DNA from: CAWGGS01 sp046704745
GTDB lineage: Bacteria; Desulfobacterota; Desulfobulbia; Desulfobulbales; Desulfocapsaceae
DNA length: 64,000 nucleotides
Direction of reading: 5' to 3'
Assembly (NCBI GenBank): GCA_046704745.1
Contig: JBJKRL010000058.1
Coordinates: 1 to 64,000 of the forward strand
Part shown: piece after piece, positions 46,368-56,005 of the stretch
Position numbering within the stretch: the stretch's first letter is position 1
Layout of the letters: each line of letters starts with the position of its first letter
Notes under the pieces: generated by a model
Seen by the model: only the letters and a program-made list of their open reading frames with translations
Told to the model about the DNA's origin: nothing
Database searches by the model: none
Position numbers and translations under genes: made by a program

Positions 46368-47705
46368 TCAAAGAATATCGCTTGCAAGATCGGCAAGATC
46401 GGACCGCTCACCTTTTCGCAGATCGATATGAGCATACAGCCTCTGTCCCTGCATTTTGTCAATCAGAGTGGAAAGCCCGTTGGAATGAATACCGAGATAA
46501 GGATGATCTATCTGATTGATATCGCCTGTGAAAACGATTTTTGTCCCCTCTCCGGCGCGGGTGATGATGGTCTTGACTTCGTGCGGGGTCAGATTTTGGG
46601 CCTCGTCGACGATCATGTACATCTTGCCGAGGCTGCGTCCGCGGATGTAGGCCAGAGGCTCGATCGCCAATTTCTCTTCGTCGAGCATCCGCTGCAGGCG
46701 CTGATACATCTCGCTCTTTTCCGGAAACTGACTGCGGATGACCCCGAGATTGTCGTAGAGCGGCTGCATATACGGTTTGATCTTCGACTGGATATCCCCT
46801 GGCAGATAGCCGATATCCTTGTTGGACAGAGGGATCACCGGCCGGGTTAAAAGGACCTGACGGTACTGCGCCCGGCATTCCAGGGCTGCCGCCAGAGCCA
46901 GCAGGGTCTTCCCTGTCCCCGCCTTGCCGGAGATGGTGACCAGCTTGATCTTAGGATTTAAAAGTGCATGCACGGCAAAGGATTGTTCGGCGTTTCTGGG
47001 AGAAATTCCGTAGGCACTCTCTTTTTTCACCCTTTTGATGCAGGAATCCCCTTCAATATCTCCTGCGCAATACGTGGCCAGGGCCGATTTCTTTCCATTT
47101 TTCAGGACCAGAAACTCATTGCAGCGAAACGGAATGTCAGAGAAAAACACGCCGTTTTTGATGCTTCCATCCGTTTCATAAAGCCTTTCAATGAGTTCGG
47201 AAGGAAAATCCTCCTCACAACGACAGCCGGAGTAGAGATGGGCCGGATCGGACACGTAATCGGTGGTGTAATCCTCGGCCATCAGTTTGATGGAGCGGGC
47301 CTTCATCCGCAGGTTTACGTCCTTGGTGACCAGGATGACGGTACGATCCTGCTGCTTCTGAGCAATGACATAGGCCGTGTTTAAAATTCGATGGTCTTCT
47401 TTTTCGCCGTGGAGAAAGATCTTGCGCAGATCGGGATGCATATCCGTCTCCAGGCAGACCGTGACGGTTCCCTTGCCGTCGCCGATACGCATACCACCGT
47501 TGAACAGCTTGTCGGCGCTTAAATCATCAAGCTCCCTGACAAACTGACGGGCGTGGTAATTGATGATCTGGCCTCCTTTTTTAAAATTATCCAGTTCTTC
47601 TAAGACAGTAATCGGGATAATGATGTCGTGTTCGGCAAAATTGTGAATACAGGAGCTGTCGTGGAGAATTACGTTGGTGTCAAGAACGAAGGTTTTTTTG
47701 GTCAT
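46368..47705 (-). CDS. PhoH-family PIN-ATPase protein
   Basis: 445 aa. N-terminal PIN domain (FVLDTNVILHDSSCI, VLEELDNFKKG, VILVTKDVNLRMKA) with the acidic ribonuclease residues, then PhoH ATPase (SGKAGTGKTLLALAAA Walker A, MYMIVDEAQNLTPHEVK Walker B, TGDINQIDHPYL). This PhoH2/YlaK-type combination acts as an RNase/helicase. 24 nt downstream comes tag on the same strand. Confidence 0.94.
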   Translation of the reverse strand: MTKKTFVLDTNVILHDSSCIHNFAEHDIIIPITVLEELDNFKKGGQIINYHARQFVRELDDLSADKLFNGGMRIGDGKGTVTVCLETDMHPDLRKIFLHGEKEDHRILNTAYVIAQKQQDRTVILVTKDVNLRMKARSIKLMAEDYTTDYVSDPAHLYSGCRCEEDFPSELIERLYETDGSIKNGVFFSDIPFRCNEFLVLKNGKKSALATYCAGDIEGDSCIKRVKKESAYGISPRNAEQSFAVHALLNPKIKLVTISGKAGTGKTLLALAAALECRAQYRQVLLTRPVIPLSNKDIGYLPGDIQSKIKPYMQPLYDNLGVIRSQFPEKSEMYQRLQRMLDEEKLAIEPLAYIRGRSLGKMYMIVDEAQNLTPHEVKTIITRAGEGTKIVFTGDINQIDHPYLGIHSNGLSTLIDKMQGQRLYAHIDLRKGERSDLADLASDIL

Positions 47706-47904
47706 CGGCGCTCGGTGTCCAATCAGGGTATTTCACTGATTGCTTATGTAATATTTTGTACAGATTAAATAAAATTTTCTACACAATATTAATATTCGCC
47801 CTACAAAATCAAGTTGTTTTTTATCTGCACAAAAGACTCCGGATACGCAACCGCAATACTGGTTGAACCTGTTTCAGCACAACAGGCGGAAAAAACGTAT
47901 TGGA

Positions 47905-47918
47905 CCGGATTTCTCATC
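47905..47918 (+). repeat. Partial CCGGATTTCTCATC repeat at a stop codon
   Basis: Degenerate copy of the TAACCCGGATTTCTCATG terminus lying against the stop codon of the acyltransferase gene (47917-47919). The 47706-47916 gap is AT-rich and otherwise unremarkable. Confidence 0.4.
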
Positions 47919-49635
47919 AGTCCAAAATGGTTTCCTCCATATAGCGCTTGCGCTTTTGTTCTTTGAGTTTTTCCAAATTGACAATCACCAGGCCGTCGAC
48001 ACAATTGTTGAAATCCCGGTCGATGTTGAAATCGAGGAAAGAAACACCTCCGGGTTCGCACAACTCGGTATACTGCTTGTACAACGCTGGCACCGCCGTC
48101 CCCAGATTGCCGAGCATAGTCTTCAACTTCTTAAAATCAGAGCGATAATCATCACCGGAAAAGGTCTTTTCAAGGGAGGGAAGAGGCTGGGAAAAATTGA
48201 ATGGATTACGCGAGTATCCACGGAGATTGGAACAGGAAAAGTACAGCTTGTAGAAATAGATCAGAAGTTCCTTTGCCGTTTCCGGCATGGCATTGCTGAT
48301 GCTGACCGGACCGAAGAGGTAGCGATAGCCCGGATGTTTGACCAGATAGGCCCCAATTCCATACCAGAGATAGTCCAGACTGCGTTTACCCCAGTAACGT
48401 TGCTGAACGAAACTGCGGCCAAGCTCCAGGCCGCAGGCCAAAAAATCACACTGTCTGGGGTCAAGATCAAACAGGCTGCAGGAGTAAAGCCCGGCTGGAC
48501 CTTTTTCGGCAAGGACCTCCTTGGCATCAACAAAACGGTAGGCACCGGCAATCTCCAGATCGTCCTCGTCCCAGAGAATGAGATGCCGGTAGTACCAATC
48601 GAAACGGTCCATATCCCGGCGTCTGCCGCTCCCCTCACCCACGACACGGAAGGTCAACTCCCGCAGGCGGCCGATCTCACGCATAAGCGCGGAGGATCCT
48701 GACGGCTCAAAGAGATAGATGGTCTTACCGTCCGGCGTCTTTCCCAATCGTTCACCCTGACGTACGGCCTGCTTCAGATCGACCTTCCGCTCGGGACGGG
48801 CAATGGCCGACTGAGTACTTAGAATCGGCTTTTTCCCAGCCCCTATCCTATATACATGCCGTTTGAACAGGTTGATCTTTTCCCTGCAGCAAATGCCGCT
48901 GTTCCCGTAGGACTCGTAAGGGATGATCGAGCCGATGGTGATCCGCACCTGTTTCCGGCGTTGACGAAACATCTCGCCGACCAGCATCAAGGTCGACAGC
49001 GGTTTGGCCAAAATGGAAGCGACATAGAAGGAGGTCGAATTCCTCCCGGCAATGTGAATGGGCAATATCGGCGCCTTGGTCCGATCGGCGATTTTTAAAA
49101 ACCCCTTGTGCCAACGTCCGTCTCTGACGCCGCCTGGACCAAAACGCGAGACCTCGCCGGACGGGAACACGATCACAGCCTCATCATTTTCCAGCGCCGT
49201 CGTGATCCGCACGATATGCTTTTTCCGGCTGTCACCCGTCATGTTGCGCACCGGCAACAGACATGGACGCAAGGGAGCGATGGTCGTCAGCAAATCATTG
49301 GCGACTATCTTTACATCCGAGCGGACTCCATGTACAAGCTTTAAAAGAGCCAGGCCATCGAGGGAGCCGATGGGATGATTGGCGATGATCACTACTTTTC
49401 CTGCTACCGGAATATTTTCCCGTTCCCTATCCGAGACGGCATAACTGAAATTGAAATAGTCCAGGGCCTGCTCGACGAATTCAATCCCATGCAGATGCGG
49501 ATACTGCTCAGCAAAATCCATAAACGCCCGTTCATGCAAGATCCGTCGCAGGATCGGTTTAATGACCGGCCCACAGATTTTCTTTTTGTTCAGGGCAGGA
49601 TAATATTGGTCTACAACCTGATCAACAGCAAACAT
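47917..49635 (-). CDS. Fused acyltransferase, OlsF-like (PlsC-type + OlsB/hemolysin-type GNAT)
   Basis: 572 aa. N-terminal half: lysophospholipid acyltransferase with ANHPIGSLDGLALL (HX4D) and FPSGEVSRFGPGG. C-terminal half: OlsB/hemolysin A-like N-acyltransferase (FRVVGEGSGRRRDMDRFDWYYRHLILWDEDDLEIAGAYRF, GKRSLDYLWYGIGAYL). The same order of domains occurs in the bifunctional ornithine-lipid synthase OlsF, so membrane ornithine lipid synthesis, a phosphate-sparing trait, is plausible. A lone locus with no other lipid gene adjacent. Confidence 0.85.
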   Translation of the reverse strand: MFAVDQVVDQYYPALNKKKICGPVIKPILRRILHERAFMDFAEQYPHLHGIEFVEQALDYFNFSYAVSDRERENIPVAGKVVIIANHPIGSLDGLALLKLVHGVRSDVKIVANDLLTTIAPLRPCLLPVRNMTGDSRKKHIVRITTALENDEAVIVFPSGEVSRFGPGGVRDGRWHKGFLKIADRTKAPILPIHIAGRNSTSFYVASILAKPLSTLMLVGEMFRQRRKQVRITIGSIIPYESYGNSGICCREKINLFKRHVYRIGAGKKPILSTQSAIARPERKVDLKQAVRQGERLGKTPDGKTIYLFEPSGSSALMREIGRLRELTFRVVGEGSGRRRDMDRFDWYYRHLILWDEDDLEIAGAYRFVDAKEVLAEKGPAGLYSCSLFDLDPRQCDFLACGLELGRSFVQQRYWGKRSLDYLWYGIGAYLVKHPGYRYLFGPVSISNAMPETAKELLIYFYKLYFSCSNLRGYSRNPFNFSQPLPSLEKTFSGDDYRSDFKKLKTMLGNLGTAVPALYKQYTELCEPGGVSFLDFNIDRDFNNCVDGLVIVNLEKLKEQKRKRYMEETILD

Positions 49636-49724
49636 GTTCGTATTTTCTTTGATTCTGAGTTGGTGAGGCTCATTCGGATTACATATACTTCAAAAAATCT
49701 TCGGGAGATGAAGGACACCATGCG

Positions 49725-49868
49725 GAGGCCCGCCGGGGTACCGCATCAGGCCCGGAGGGTTGCGGACAGGATGTTCGCAACTGACAGCAGGCTAAGAACA
49801 GCCTGCCTGCCAACCCGTGGTGCGCCGGCGATGAGGCCGAAGAGCAGCGAACGGAATCGATCTCCTTC
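49725..49868 (-). repeat. About 145-bp structured dispersed repeat, second copy
   Basis: Reverse complement aligns to 14401-14553 over most of its length. Contains an internal hairpin (CTGACAGCAGGCTAAG...). Downstream at 49907 lies a partial CAACCCGGATTAG repeat end. The remaining 49880-50188 must contain the promoter of the receiver/PATAN gene; I see no strong -35/-10 pair. Confidence 0.6.
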
Positions 49869-50188
49869 TCCTGATGGTTTCTTTCAGCTTTATCAAAATG
49901 AACTCAACCCGGATTAGCCTTTATTAAAAACGATCAGACGTCACATCGTTCAAAAAAGAGCCCCATTTTGTTCTCTTCACCGTCTACAATCACCCATCCT
50001 GATTAGAAAAAGAATAGGATAAAGATAAAGGTTGGTTAGTCCATTTTTCATGCAGTCCTTTTATAAGAACCTAACGCAATAATAACTGACAATTAACCTG
50101 GGCGCCGTATCCTTTAATCAAAATTACCGGGTTAATACCTGTTACCGACAGGCTGTTCCCCGGAGCGAGAAACAGAAAAGGGAGAGGA

Positions 50189-51112
50189 ATGGAAAAAATC
50201 CTGATTGCGGATCACGATCTCGATATCACATTTATATTAAAAAAGATACTCCGAGACGAAACCTACGAGGTACAGTCCTGCAACGACTGCAAGTTCTTAT
50301 TGCAGCTTGCCGGATTGCAAATTTTCGATCTCATAGTCGTTAATTCCAAGATGACGATGGCAGACGGCGGCGATCCCGTCTCGTCCTTGCAAATCATCCA
50401 GCCCACCGCCGCCTTTATCGTTATCCTGGACCCCGATGCTGCTGAACTTGAAAACAGGCAGTCGATCTTCCATCAGATCCGAAAACCCATCGGGTTTCGC
50501 CCTATCCTCAACCTAATCAAGAAACTCTTTGAGAACAAAGGGTCGGCCAGTACCTGTGGCATCAGCCTGGCCGACCATATCAGGATGCTCGAAAGAACTA
50601 AAATGACCAAGGCTCTCCTGGTCAGGGAAAACAGGCGGCCTGGAATTCTTCTGGTTCAGGAAGGACAAGTCGTCTATGCCGATACTGCCGAACTCAAAGG
50701 CGAGAGGGCCTTTCACGAGATCCTGTCCTGGGAAGATGTCCTGATCAAAGAGATAAAGGTCAAAAAATTTCCGCCGCCGAACATCGATAAAGACAGCCGG
50801 CAGTTTCTCCGTTTGTTTCCTGCAATGGACAAAACGCCACCGGAAAAGGATCCTGAGCAAGAGGTGTTCGGCCTGTATTTTGCACTTGCAACTCCCGGAG
50901 AACCGCTATCAATCGACAAGGCGGAGCAAACGGAGAGGGAAACAGTTGCCCGGCACAGGGATATACCCGCAAGAGGCGCTGGACAACAACATTCCGGCAA
51001 GAATGCCACCATCCTGGCTGTCATGCTGATCAAACCGTTTTTCGCTTTCAGGAACCTGTTCAAGAACCAGGGGGGGGGAGAAAAGAACCAGCCCAACTGT
51101 TTGAATCCGTAA
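50189..51112 (+). CDS. Receiver-like + PATAN/DUF4388-type regulator
   Basis: 307 aa. Residues 1-120 resemble a CheY receiver (ILIADHDLDITFILKKIL) but the phosphoacceptor Asp is Asn (LIVVNSKM). Residues 130-230 fit a DUF4388/PATAN domain (LVRENRRPGILLVQEGQVVYADTAELKGERAFHEILSW), common in delta-proteobacterial signalling. A run of nine G (51070-51078) lies near the C-terminus. SD AAAGGGAGAGG. Partner unknown. Confidence 0.85.
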   Translation: MEKILIADHDLDITFILKKILRDETYEVQSCNDCKFLLQLAGLQIFDLIVVNSKMTMADGGDPVSSLQIIQPTAAFIVILDPDAAELENRQSIFHQIRKPIGFRPILNLIKKLFENKGSASTCGISLADHIRMLERTKMTKALLVRENRRPGILLVQEGQVVYADTAELKGERAFHEILSWEDVLIKEIKVKKFPPPNIDKDSRQFLRLFPAMDKTPPEKDPEQEVFGLYFALATPGEPLSIDKAEQTERETVARHRDIPARGAGQQHSGKNATILAVMLIKPFFAFRNLFKNQGGGEKNQPNCLNP

Positions 51113-51167
51113 CCGGAAGGTATTCTCAAATCGAGAGAAAAGTTAAAAATCACCTGGGGACGCACTC

Positions 51168-51623
51168 ATGAAGAAATATCATTCAGACCATTATCGGCCG
51201 ACAGAAGATGAAGAGTATATGTGTAAAAATCATCGAGAATATTTCAAGCAGAAGCTCCTTGCCCGGCGTAAGGAACTCTTGGCAATGTCCGAGCTCTTCC
51301 TTGTCGAACTCAAGGAAAACGGCATCAAGGCCGCCGACATTCTCGACCAAAGCAGCCACCATACCGAGATGTTTCTTGATTTTTCCACCAGCCAACGACA
51401 GCAGAATGTCTTGAACGAGATCGACCTTGCCCTGGTCAGAATTGAAACAGGCGAATACGGCTTTTGCGAAATCACCGGCGAGGAAATCGGGCTGAAGAGA
51501 CTCGCGGCCCAGCCCCTTGCCACCCGCTGCGTCGAGGCTCAGAAACTGTTCGAACGGTCGATGAAGATGAAGGCCCGGATAGAAGCCGTCAGCCCGCATT
51601 TTCCAAAAAGATGCTCCTATTGA
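51168..51623 (+). CDS. DksA/TraR-family protein with incomplete zinc finger
   Basis: 151 aa. Coiled-coil N-terminal half, then ETGEYGFCEITGEEIGLKRLAAQPLATRCVEAQK. Only two of the four finger Cys remain (C...C; Thr and Ala at the others), as in the alphaproteobacterial type of DksA. Binds the RNA polymerase secondary channel in relatives. Convergent with and overlapping the small Cys protein gene by 7 nt. Confidence 0.9.
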   Translation: MKKYHSDHYRPTEDEEYMCKNHREYFKQKLLARRKELLAMSELFLVELKENGIKAADILDQSSHHTEMFLDFSTSQRQQNVLNEIDLALVRIETGEYGFCEITGEEIGLKRLAAQPLATRCVEAQKLFERSMKMKARIEAVSPHFPKRCSY

Positions 51624-51787
51624 GATGAAAAGGAAGAGTTCTGAGCCAGAGATTTCTGATAGGCTCGCCAGCCGGGACAGATATAGGTATGCAGTTTCCA
51701 TACTCTCCCGAGTATCGATTTCGGCCTGGCTTCCGCTTTTTTCCTGAAGGCACAGTCCTTGCAGCCGCTCTTCTTTTTATCGCTCAT
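51617..51787 (-). CDS. Small Cys-containing protein
   Basis: 56 aa from the ATG at 51787, which overlaps the upstream gene's TGA (ATGA). Sequence starts MSDKKKSGCKDCAFRKKAE and has one more Cys in YICPGW. Lys/Arg-rich, no known family to me. Co-translated with the poly-gamma-glutamate hydrolase-like gene. Confidence 0.55.
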   Translation of the reverse strand: MSDKKKSGCKDCAFRKKAEARPKSILGRVWKLHTYICPGWRAYQKSLAQNSSFSSQ

Positions 51788-52389
51788 GATTCTTCCTCCA
51801 AAGCCCTTTGCAGGCATCGGACAAATGCATAGAAAACAGGTGTCCTCTTCCGTACAGACCGTTGTTGAAGATCATCATACATCTTCTCTCTGAGACCACG
51901 GGATATCTCAAGCTGTACACCTTGGCCGCCCTTGCAACGGTTGCAGATATTATTTCCGTTGATGCCTCGTTGTCCCGGAACCATACTGACAACGGCAATA
52001 AAGCCCCCCGATCGTAAAAAGGAAATTATCTTTTCTTTCAGTCTCTGATTCTTGCCGCCGACAAAGACGATCTCGTTTTCTTCCCGGCACCCATGGATGG
52101 AGAGGATAACCCGGACATCTTGTAAGACCTGAGTGCTCTGAGGTTCGTCATACCTGTTGCTGCTCAGATGCAGTAGTTTATTCCCCTCTTTTTTCAAGCC
52201 CTTGAACGCATAATAGGTATACGTTTTTCCGGCAACGGCATCGGCAATATCGGCGGTACCCGGTTCTATGCCGCCGCCATGTATGGCCACCACGGCAATC
52301 TTCCTCTCTCCCGGACGATGGACGACCAGGTAATCTTGGCCTTTTTTCTCGTTTTGCGCCAGATCGGAGAATTTCTGATATCTATCCAC
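51784..52389 (-). CDS. Poly-gamma-glutamate hydrolase-like zinc peptidase (YjqB/PGDH family)
   Basis: 201 aa. Family motifs: VVAIHGGGIEPGTADIADAVAG (HGG-IE zinc motif), YYAFKGLKK, LHLSSNRYDEPQS and VILSIHGCREENEIVFVGG (second His). Zinc-dependent release of gamma-glutamyl peptides in phages and bacilli; it may degrade capsule-like polymers. SD weak. Confidence 0.87.
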   Translation of the reverse strand: MDRYQKFSDLAQNEKKGQDYLVVHRPGERKIAVVAIHGGGIEPGTADIADAVAGKTYTYYAFKGLKKEGNKLLHLSSNRYDEPQSTQVLQDVRVILSIHGCREENEIVFVGGKNQRLKEKIISFLRSGGFIAVVSMVPGQRGINGNNICNRCKGGQGVQLEISRGLREKMYDDLQQRSVRKRTPVFYAFVRCLQRALEEES

Positions 52390-52568
52390 TTTGCTTTGCT
52401 TTCATTGGAAAATGTGTAGCCATAATGTTTAACAAGAGGCCTGCCTTTTTCTCATTATCCCTATAACCATGCCTGACATCAATGAAGTCAGACAGGAAAG
52501 TTGAATACACTTTTACAAGATACCATGATAACTGGGTGCCGGCCGATTCTTTTCTCCGGCTGTGGGAC

Positions 52569-52615
52569 AAAAAAAACCGCCGATCCAGGGTGGGCTCAAC
52601 ATCAGGATCGGCGGT
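52569..52615 (-). terminator. Intrinsic terminator after the zinc-ribbon gene
   Basis: Minus-strand stem ACCGCCGATCC/GGATCGGCGGT (52605-52615 with 52576-52586), 18-nt loop, then eight U (52569-52576). Strong. Lies 60 nt past the 70-aa gene. Confidence 0.85.
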
Positions 52616-52676
52616 GAACAGTTTGGATGAGTTCTTATTAAACACCGTACGAAGTACTAACGTTGCCGGTACAAAT

Positions 52677-52889
52677 CTATCGAACTTGGGTGGGGTGACA
52701 GAGATAATTGCTGTCTGCCGAGAGCCTGCCGCACGCATCGCAGGCGAATCGCATCACATCATTTTTATCCGCACAAACCTCTTCCGCTATAATATCACAG
52801 AATTTTCCTTCCAACTCGTCGTTAACCGGATTACAGAGACTGAATTCATCTTCAGCTTCTACTCCGCAGTTTTGACATGTATAAGCCAT
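52677..52889 (-). CDS. Small double zinc-ribbon-like protein
   Basis: 70 aa from the ATG at 52889 behind AGGAGGG. CxxC at MAYTCQNCGVEAED and CACDACGR near the end, plus isolated Cys at 19, 31 and 39, point to metal binding. Followed by a clear terminator, so it is a monocistronic real gene. Function unknown. 52917-53159 holds no gene I can support. Confidence 0.7.
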   Translation of the reverse strand: MAYTCQNCGVEAEDEFSLCNPVNDELEGKFCDIIAEEVCADKNDVMRFACDACGRLSADSNYLCHPTQVR

Positions 52890-53159
52890 GAGCGTCCCTC
52901 CTGTTATTGCAGCCAATCTCTTCTTCCGTTCTGATTCAACGGCCGGATTGGACGACTATTTCCGGTATGTTACCCTCTCTTGGCGATCCTGCCTTACGGT
53001 CTTCAGTCTGCCCCAAAAGAAGATGCATTATAAAAAAAATTAAGCAGGTACGTAGAGGTTGTCAATTGAGACGCTCTATCAATTCTTTTATCCAGGAAGT
53101 CGAACTGATGCAATCACGGCATATCGACAGACTAGCTCTTCCTTCAATGAGAAACAGAA

Positions 53160-54224
53160 TTATAGCGTGTTACTTATCGGAAGCGCACACCACCCGGCTG
53201 CATCGAAAAAACCGAACCGCCGCGCCACTTTGACACATACCAAGTCGGCTGAGCCAATTGCCGACAAAGGAATCTGCATCCTGTGGCGGCAACATTCGCC
53301 TTGAAAGCGTGCATGGGCAACCACGTCTCCAGTGACCGCGTCTCTGATATCGATTGATGCATCCCGGTTCCGGGGAAGTGTTATAGTCAGTACACGGAGG
53401 GGGGTACCCCGCAGATATGAGGCAAGATAAAGTACCGCTCTGCCGAATGCACCCAAACGAGGAAACAGCTTCAAGTCAAGCAGGAGTTCCCCATCTTTTG
53501 TAGATACATTTCGCAGGGGATAATGGTTGAGATTTGACATTTCTTCGGGACTGACAAACTTTTCCTGCTCGCGGGCGAATTTCACCAGATTCGGCCGCAG
53601 CATCAATTGACTGGAATGGTTCAGTATTGCCCGTTTTTTTCGTTCGCGCTCTTCATCGGATAATGTGAGAATGAGGCAGGGAGCAACGGTATCGGATTTC
53701 CTGTTATGTACCCTGTACTCAATGTGAAGCGGATCATAGGAAGTTGTTTTTCTGCAGGCCAACGCCAGTCGGACAAAAACGGATGCAGCACTGTGATCCG
53801 GATGGAGATCCGTGGCTGAAGGCGTCACGAGAATCGACGGCTGCCAGTCATCCAGTATTTCCACCAACCTGTCGGTCACATCTTTTTTGCCTGAAAGAAG
53901 GATATCCGTTATTCCCTGATCAGGAAAGCCCCAATACGAGACGGCACTTTCAGGAAAACCGAGTTCCGCAAATGCCGCGGTTGATTCTAGCTGCCGTCGA
54001 CTCCCCCAGCGATCTTTTTCGGCCGGCCCGATTCGCCAGCGCCGCTCAATAGCCCGCTGAGGCCATGGGTTATTCTCTCCGTTGGTTAAAAATATCAGCC
54101 TGCACTGTCCACCGGCATCCGAAACCCTCTGCAACAATCCGCCAACGGCCAGAGACTCGTCATCCGGATGCGGAGCCAATACCAGAACACGGCTGTCGGG
54201 AGAAACGGCTAAAGAACCTTTCAT
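53160..54224 (-). CDS. PIG-L family deacetylase
   Basis: 354 aa. VLVLAPHPDDESLAVGGLL (zinc-binding HPDD) and ATDLHPDHSAASVFV are the PIG-L/LmbE signature. Longer than many because of a C-terminal region of about 110 residues that looks like a beta-rich accessory domain. N-deacetylation of a GlcNAc-containing lipid or glycan is expected. Overlaps the GT39 gene by 4 nt. Confidence 0.9.
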   Translation of the reverse strand: MKGSLAVSPDSRVLVLAPHPDDESLAVGGLLQRVSDAGGQCRLIFLTNGENNPWPQRAIERRWRIGPAEKDRWGSRRQLESTAAFAELGFPESAVSYWGFPDQGITDILLSGKKDVTDRLVEILDDWQPSILVTPSATDLHPDHSAASVFVRLALACRKTTSYDPLHIEYRVHNRKSDTVAPCLILTLSDEERERKKRAILNHSSQLMLRPNLVKFAREQEKFVSPEEMSNLNHYPLRNVSTKDGELLLDLKLFPRLGAFGRAVLYLASYLRGTPLRVLTITLPRNRDASIDIRDAVTGDVVAHARFQGECCRHRMQIPLSAIGSADLVCVKVARRFGFFDAAGWCALPISNTL

Positions 54225-56005
54225 GGCATTTCTCCATTGGTTCTAAATGGAGAAAATCCCTTTTCCACGGCCTTTGCCCAAACAAGGGCAATCGTCCCCC
54301 GGCTGTGAAACGGCTGAAATTCGTGTTTCCCCGGAGAGAGGAAAGAAGAACCATGATACGGTATGCCGTCCAACTTGCCCGATGCAGGTCCGAATGGCGT
54401 CACGATACGGTATCGGGCAGGAATCACCACGGTAAAAGAAAGAGGTCGCATCACATCCGCCGTTTTTTGCGCCAGGATCTTTCCGGCAACAAAAAGAGGC
54501 CCGACCGACAGGTAATTCGACTTCAGAAACGAAAGGTCATCCTTGGGCACATTGTCGACAACACAGGTTCTTGTTTCGGCAAGACGCTTTGTTACCTGTG
54601 GATCTATAAGTCCTTTGGCAATTCGCGCTTTGGTTATCGACTCAAACACATAATAGACGGCCCGGCGTCGAAAAATAAGCTCTCCCTTGAGATCCATAAC
54701 ATAGTCGTGAGGATTTGTGAGGTTCAGCACCGCCTTCCAGGTTTGTATATTTCCGGCAGTCATGTTTTTCCGAGGAATATTTGCACCCAACCAGATAACA
54801 AAGCATATCGCTGCTGAAATGAAAAATGCACAGGCCGAAGTAGAATGCCCACCGCGTCTATTCGATACCACCAAGAGCTGATGCAACGGCCCTTGATCAA
54901 GAAGAGCCGCCAGTAGTACGGCAATAAGAGGCACCATGGGAATAAAATCCTGCCAGGTGACCAAAGGCCACAATGTTTCCAGTGCGGCAAGGTAGATGGC
55001 AAGCGTCAATAAAACGAAGACCCGCTTACCTGTCTGCGGCCCACCGGTTTCCCATCTGGTGATCAGCGTCCGGGCTGCTAGCCAAATGATAATCAAAACC
55101 GGTACAAAAAGCCAGCGCAGCCACACAATAGACAAACGTCCGAGTCCGGGAAACATATTATGCTGGACAACCCCGTAATAAAAGGGGGTAAAAGCACCCT
55201 CAAAGTAAAACCACGACACTATGGCTGCAGGAATCAGAATGCCGCCCATGCTCCCTGCTCCAAGGTTGGCCGCAAGCCGCCGCAGCCAACCCGGTTTATA
55301 AAGGTTTTCCGAGCACAGGGTTGCGGTTGCAAGGCCCGCAAGCGCAAGGCTGACCAGCAGGAGACAGCTTTTCATTGAGACCCCGAAAGCAGCTCCCATC
55401 ATCCCCCCCGCCCAAAAACTCCGGAGCACTCGGATGCGGCCGCTGAGCAGAATCACCACAAACAAAACCCACAATAAAGCCCACAGGTCATCCTCTCTGA
55501 ATTCCAGCGAACTGGTAAAACAAATCGGCATCAGCCCTGCCAGAACAGCGGCCCACCATCCCAGACGTTGTCCCCACAGTATCCGTCCCAGTCGATAGGT
55601 CCCCCAAAGGGTTGCTCCCCAAAGCGGCAGCATGGCAAGACGCATCAAAATGAGCAGATCAGGACGGTTACCAAGCAATGCAACGAGAGGTGCACAAAGC
55701 AGATGGAAAAGCGGCATGTGGTTGTCAAAAACGTCTCTGTATTGCATCAGGCCATGCGCCCATGCCCAGGCCACATGCAGATGCTGTGGTTCGTCACTGT
55801 CGAAGCGGTAGCGAAGGATATAGATAATTCTCAACCCAAGCGCCAACAAAAGAAAAAAAATACCAAGATATTTCTCCTGCCTGGACAGGATCCCCGCTTG
55901 ACGTTGCAAAGTGACTCCTCCACTCTTCTGAGTCGAGCTGTATACACTCATTGGAAAAATCTGAAGGCCCTTACTGAGATGTTCTTTTGTTGGAGGAAGA
56001 GTCAT
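54221..56005 (-). CDS. GT39/ArnT-like membrane glycosyltransferase
   Basis: 594 aa, about 11-12 helices. RFDSDEPQHLHVAWAWAHGLMQYRDVFDNHMPLFHLL holds the acidic DE catalytic region of dolichol/undecaprenyl-phosphate-sugar transferases. Periplasmic C-terminal part carries FxF beta strands. The ATG at 56005 overlaps the GT2 gene by 35 nt; an ATG at 55951 is an alternative, neither with SD. Confidence 0.85.
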   Translation of the reverse strand: MTLPPTKEHLSKGLQIFPMSVYSSTQKSGGVTLQRQAGILSRQEKYLGIFFLLLALGLRIIYILRYRFDSDEPQHLHVAWAWAHGLMQYRDVFDNHMPLFHLLCAPLVALLGNRPDLLILMRLAMLPLWGATLWGTYRLGRILWGQRLGWWAAVLAGLMPICFTSSLEFREDDLWALLWVLFVVILLSGRIRVLRSFWAGGMMGAAFGVSMKSCLLLVSLALAGLATATLCSENLYKPGWLRRLAANLGAGSMGGILIPAAIVSWFYFEGAFTPFYYGVVQHNMFPGLGRLSIVWLRWLFVPVLIIIWLAARTLITRWETGGPQTGKRVFVLLTLAIYLAALETLWPLVTWQDFIPMVPLIAVLLAALLDQGPLHQLLVVSNRRGGHSTSACAFFISAAICFVIWLGANIPRKNMTAGNIQTWKAVLNLTNPHDYVMDLKGELIFRRRAVYYVFESITKARIAKGLIDPQVTKRLAETRTCVVDNVPKDDLSFLKSNYLSVGPLFVAGKILAQKTADVMRPLSFTVVIPARYRIVTPFGPASGKLDGIPYHGSSFLSPGKHEFQPFHSRGTIALVWAKAVEKGFSPFRTNGEMP

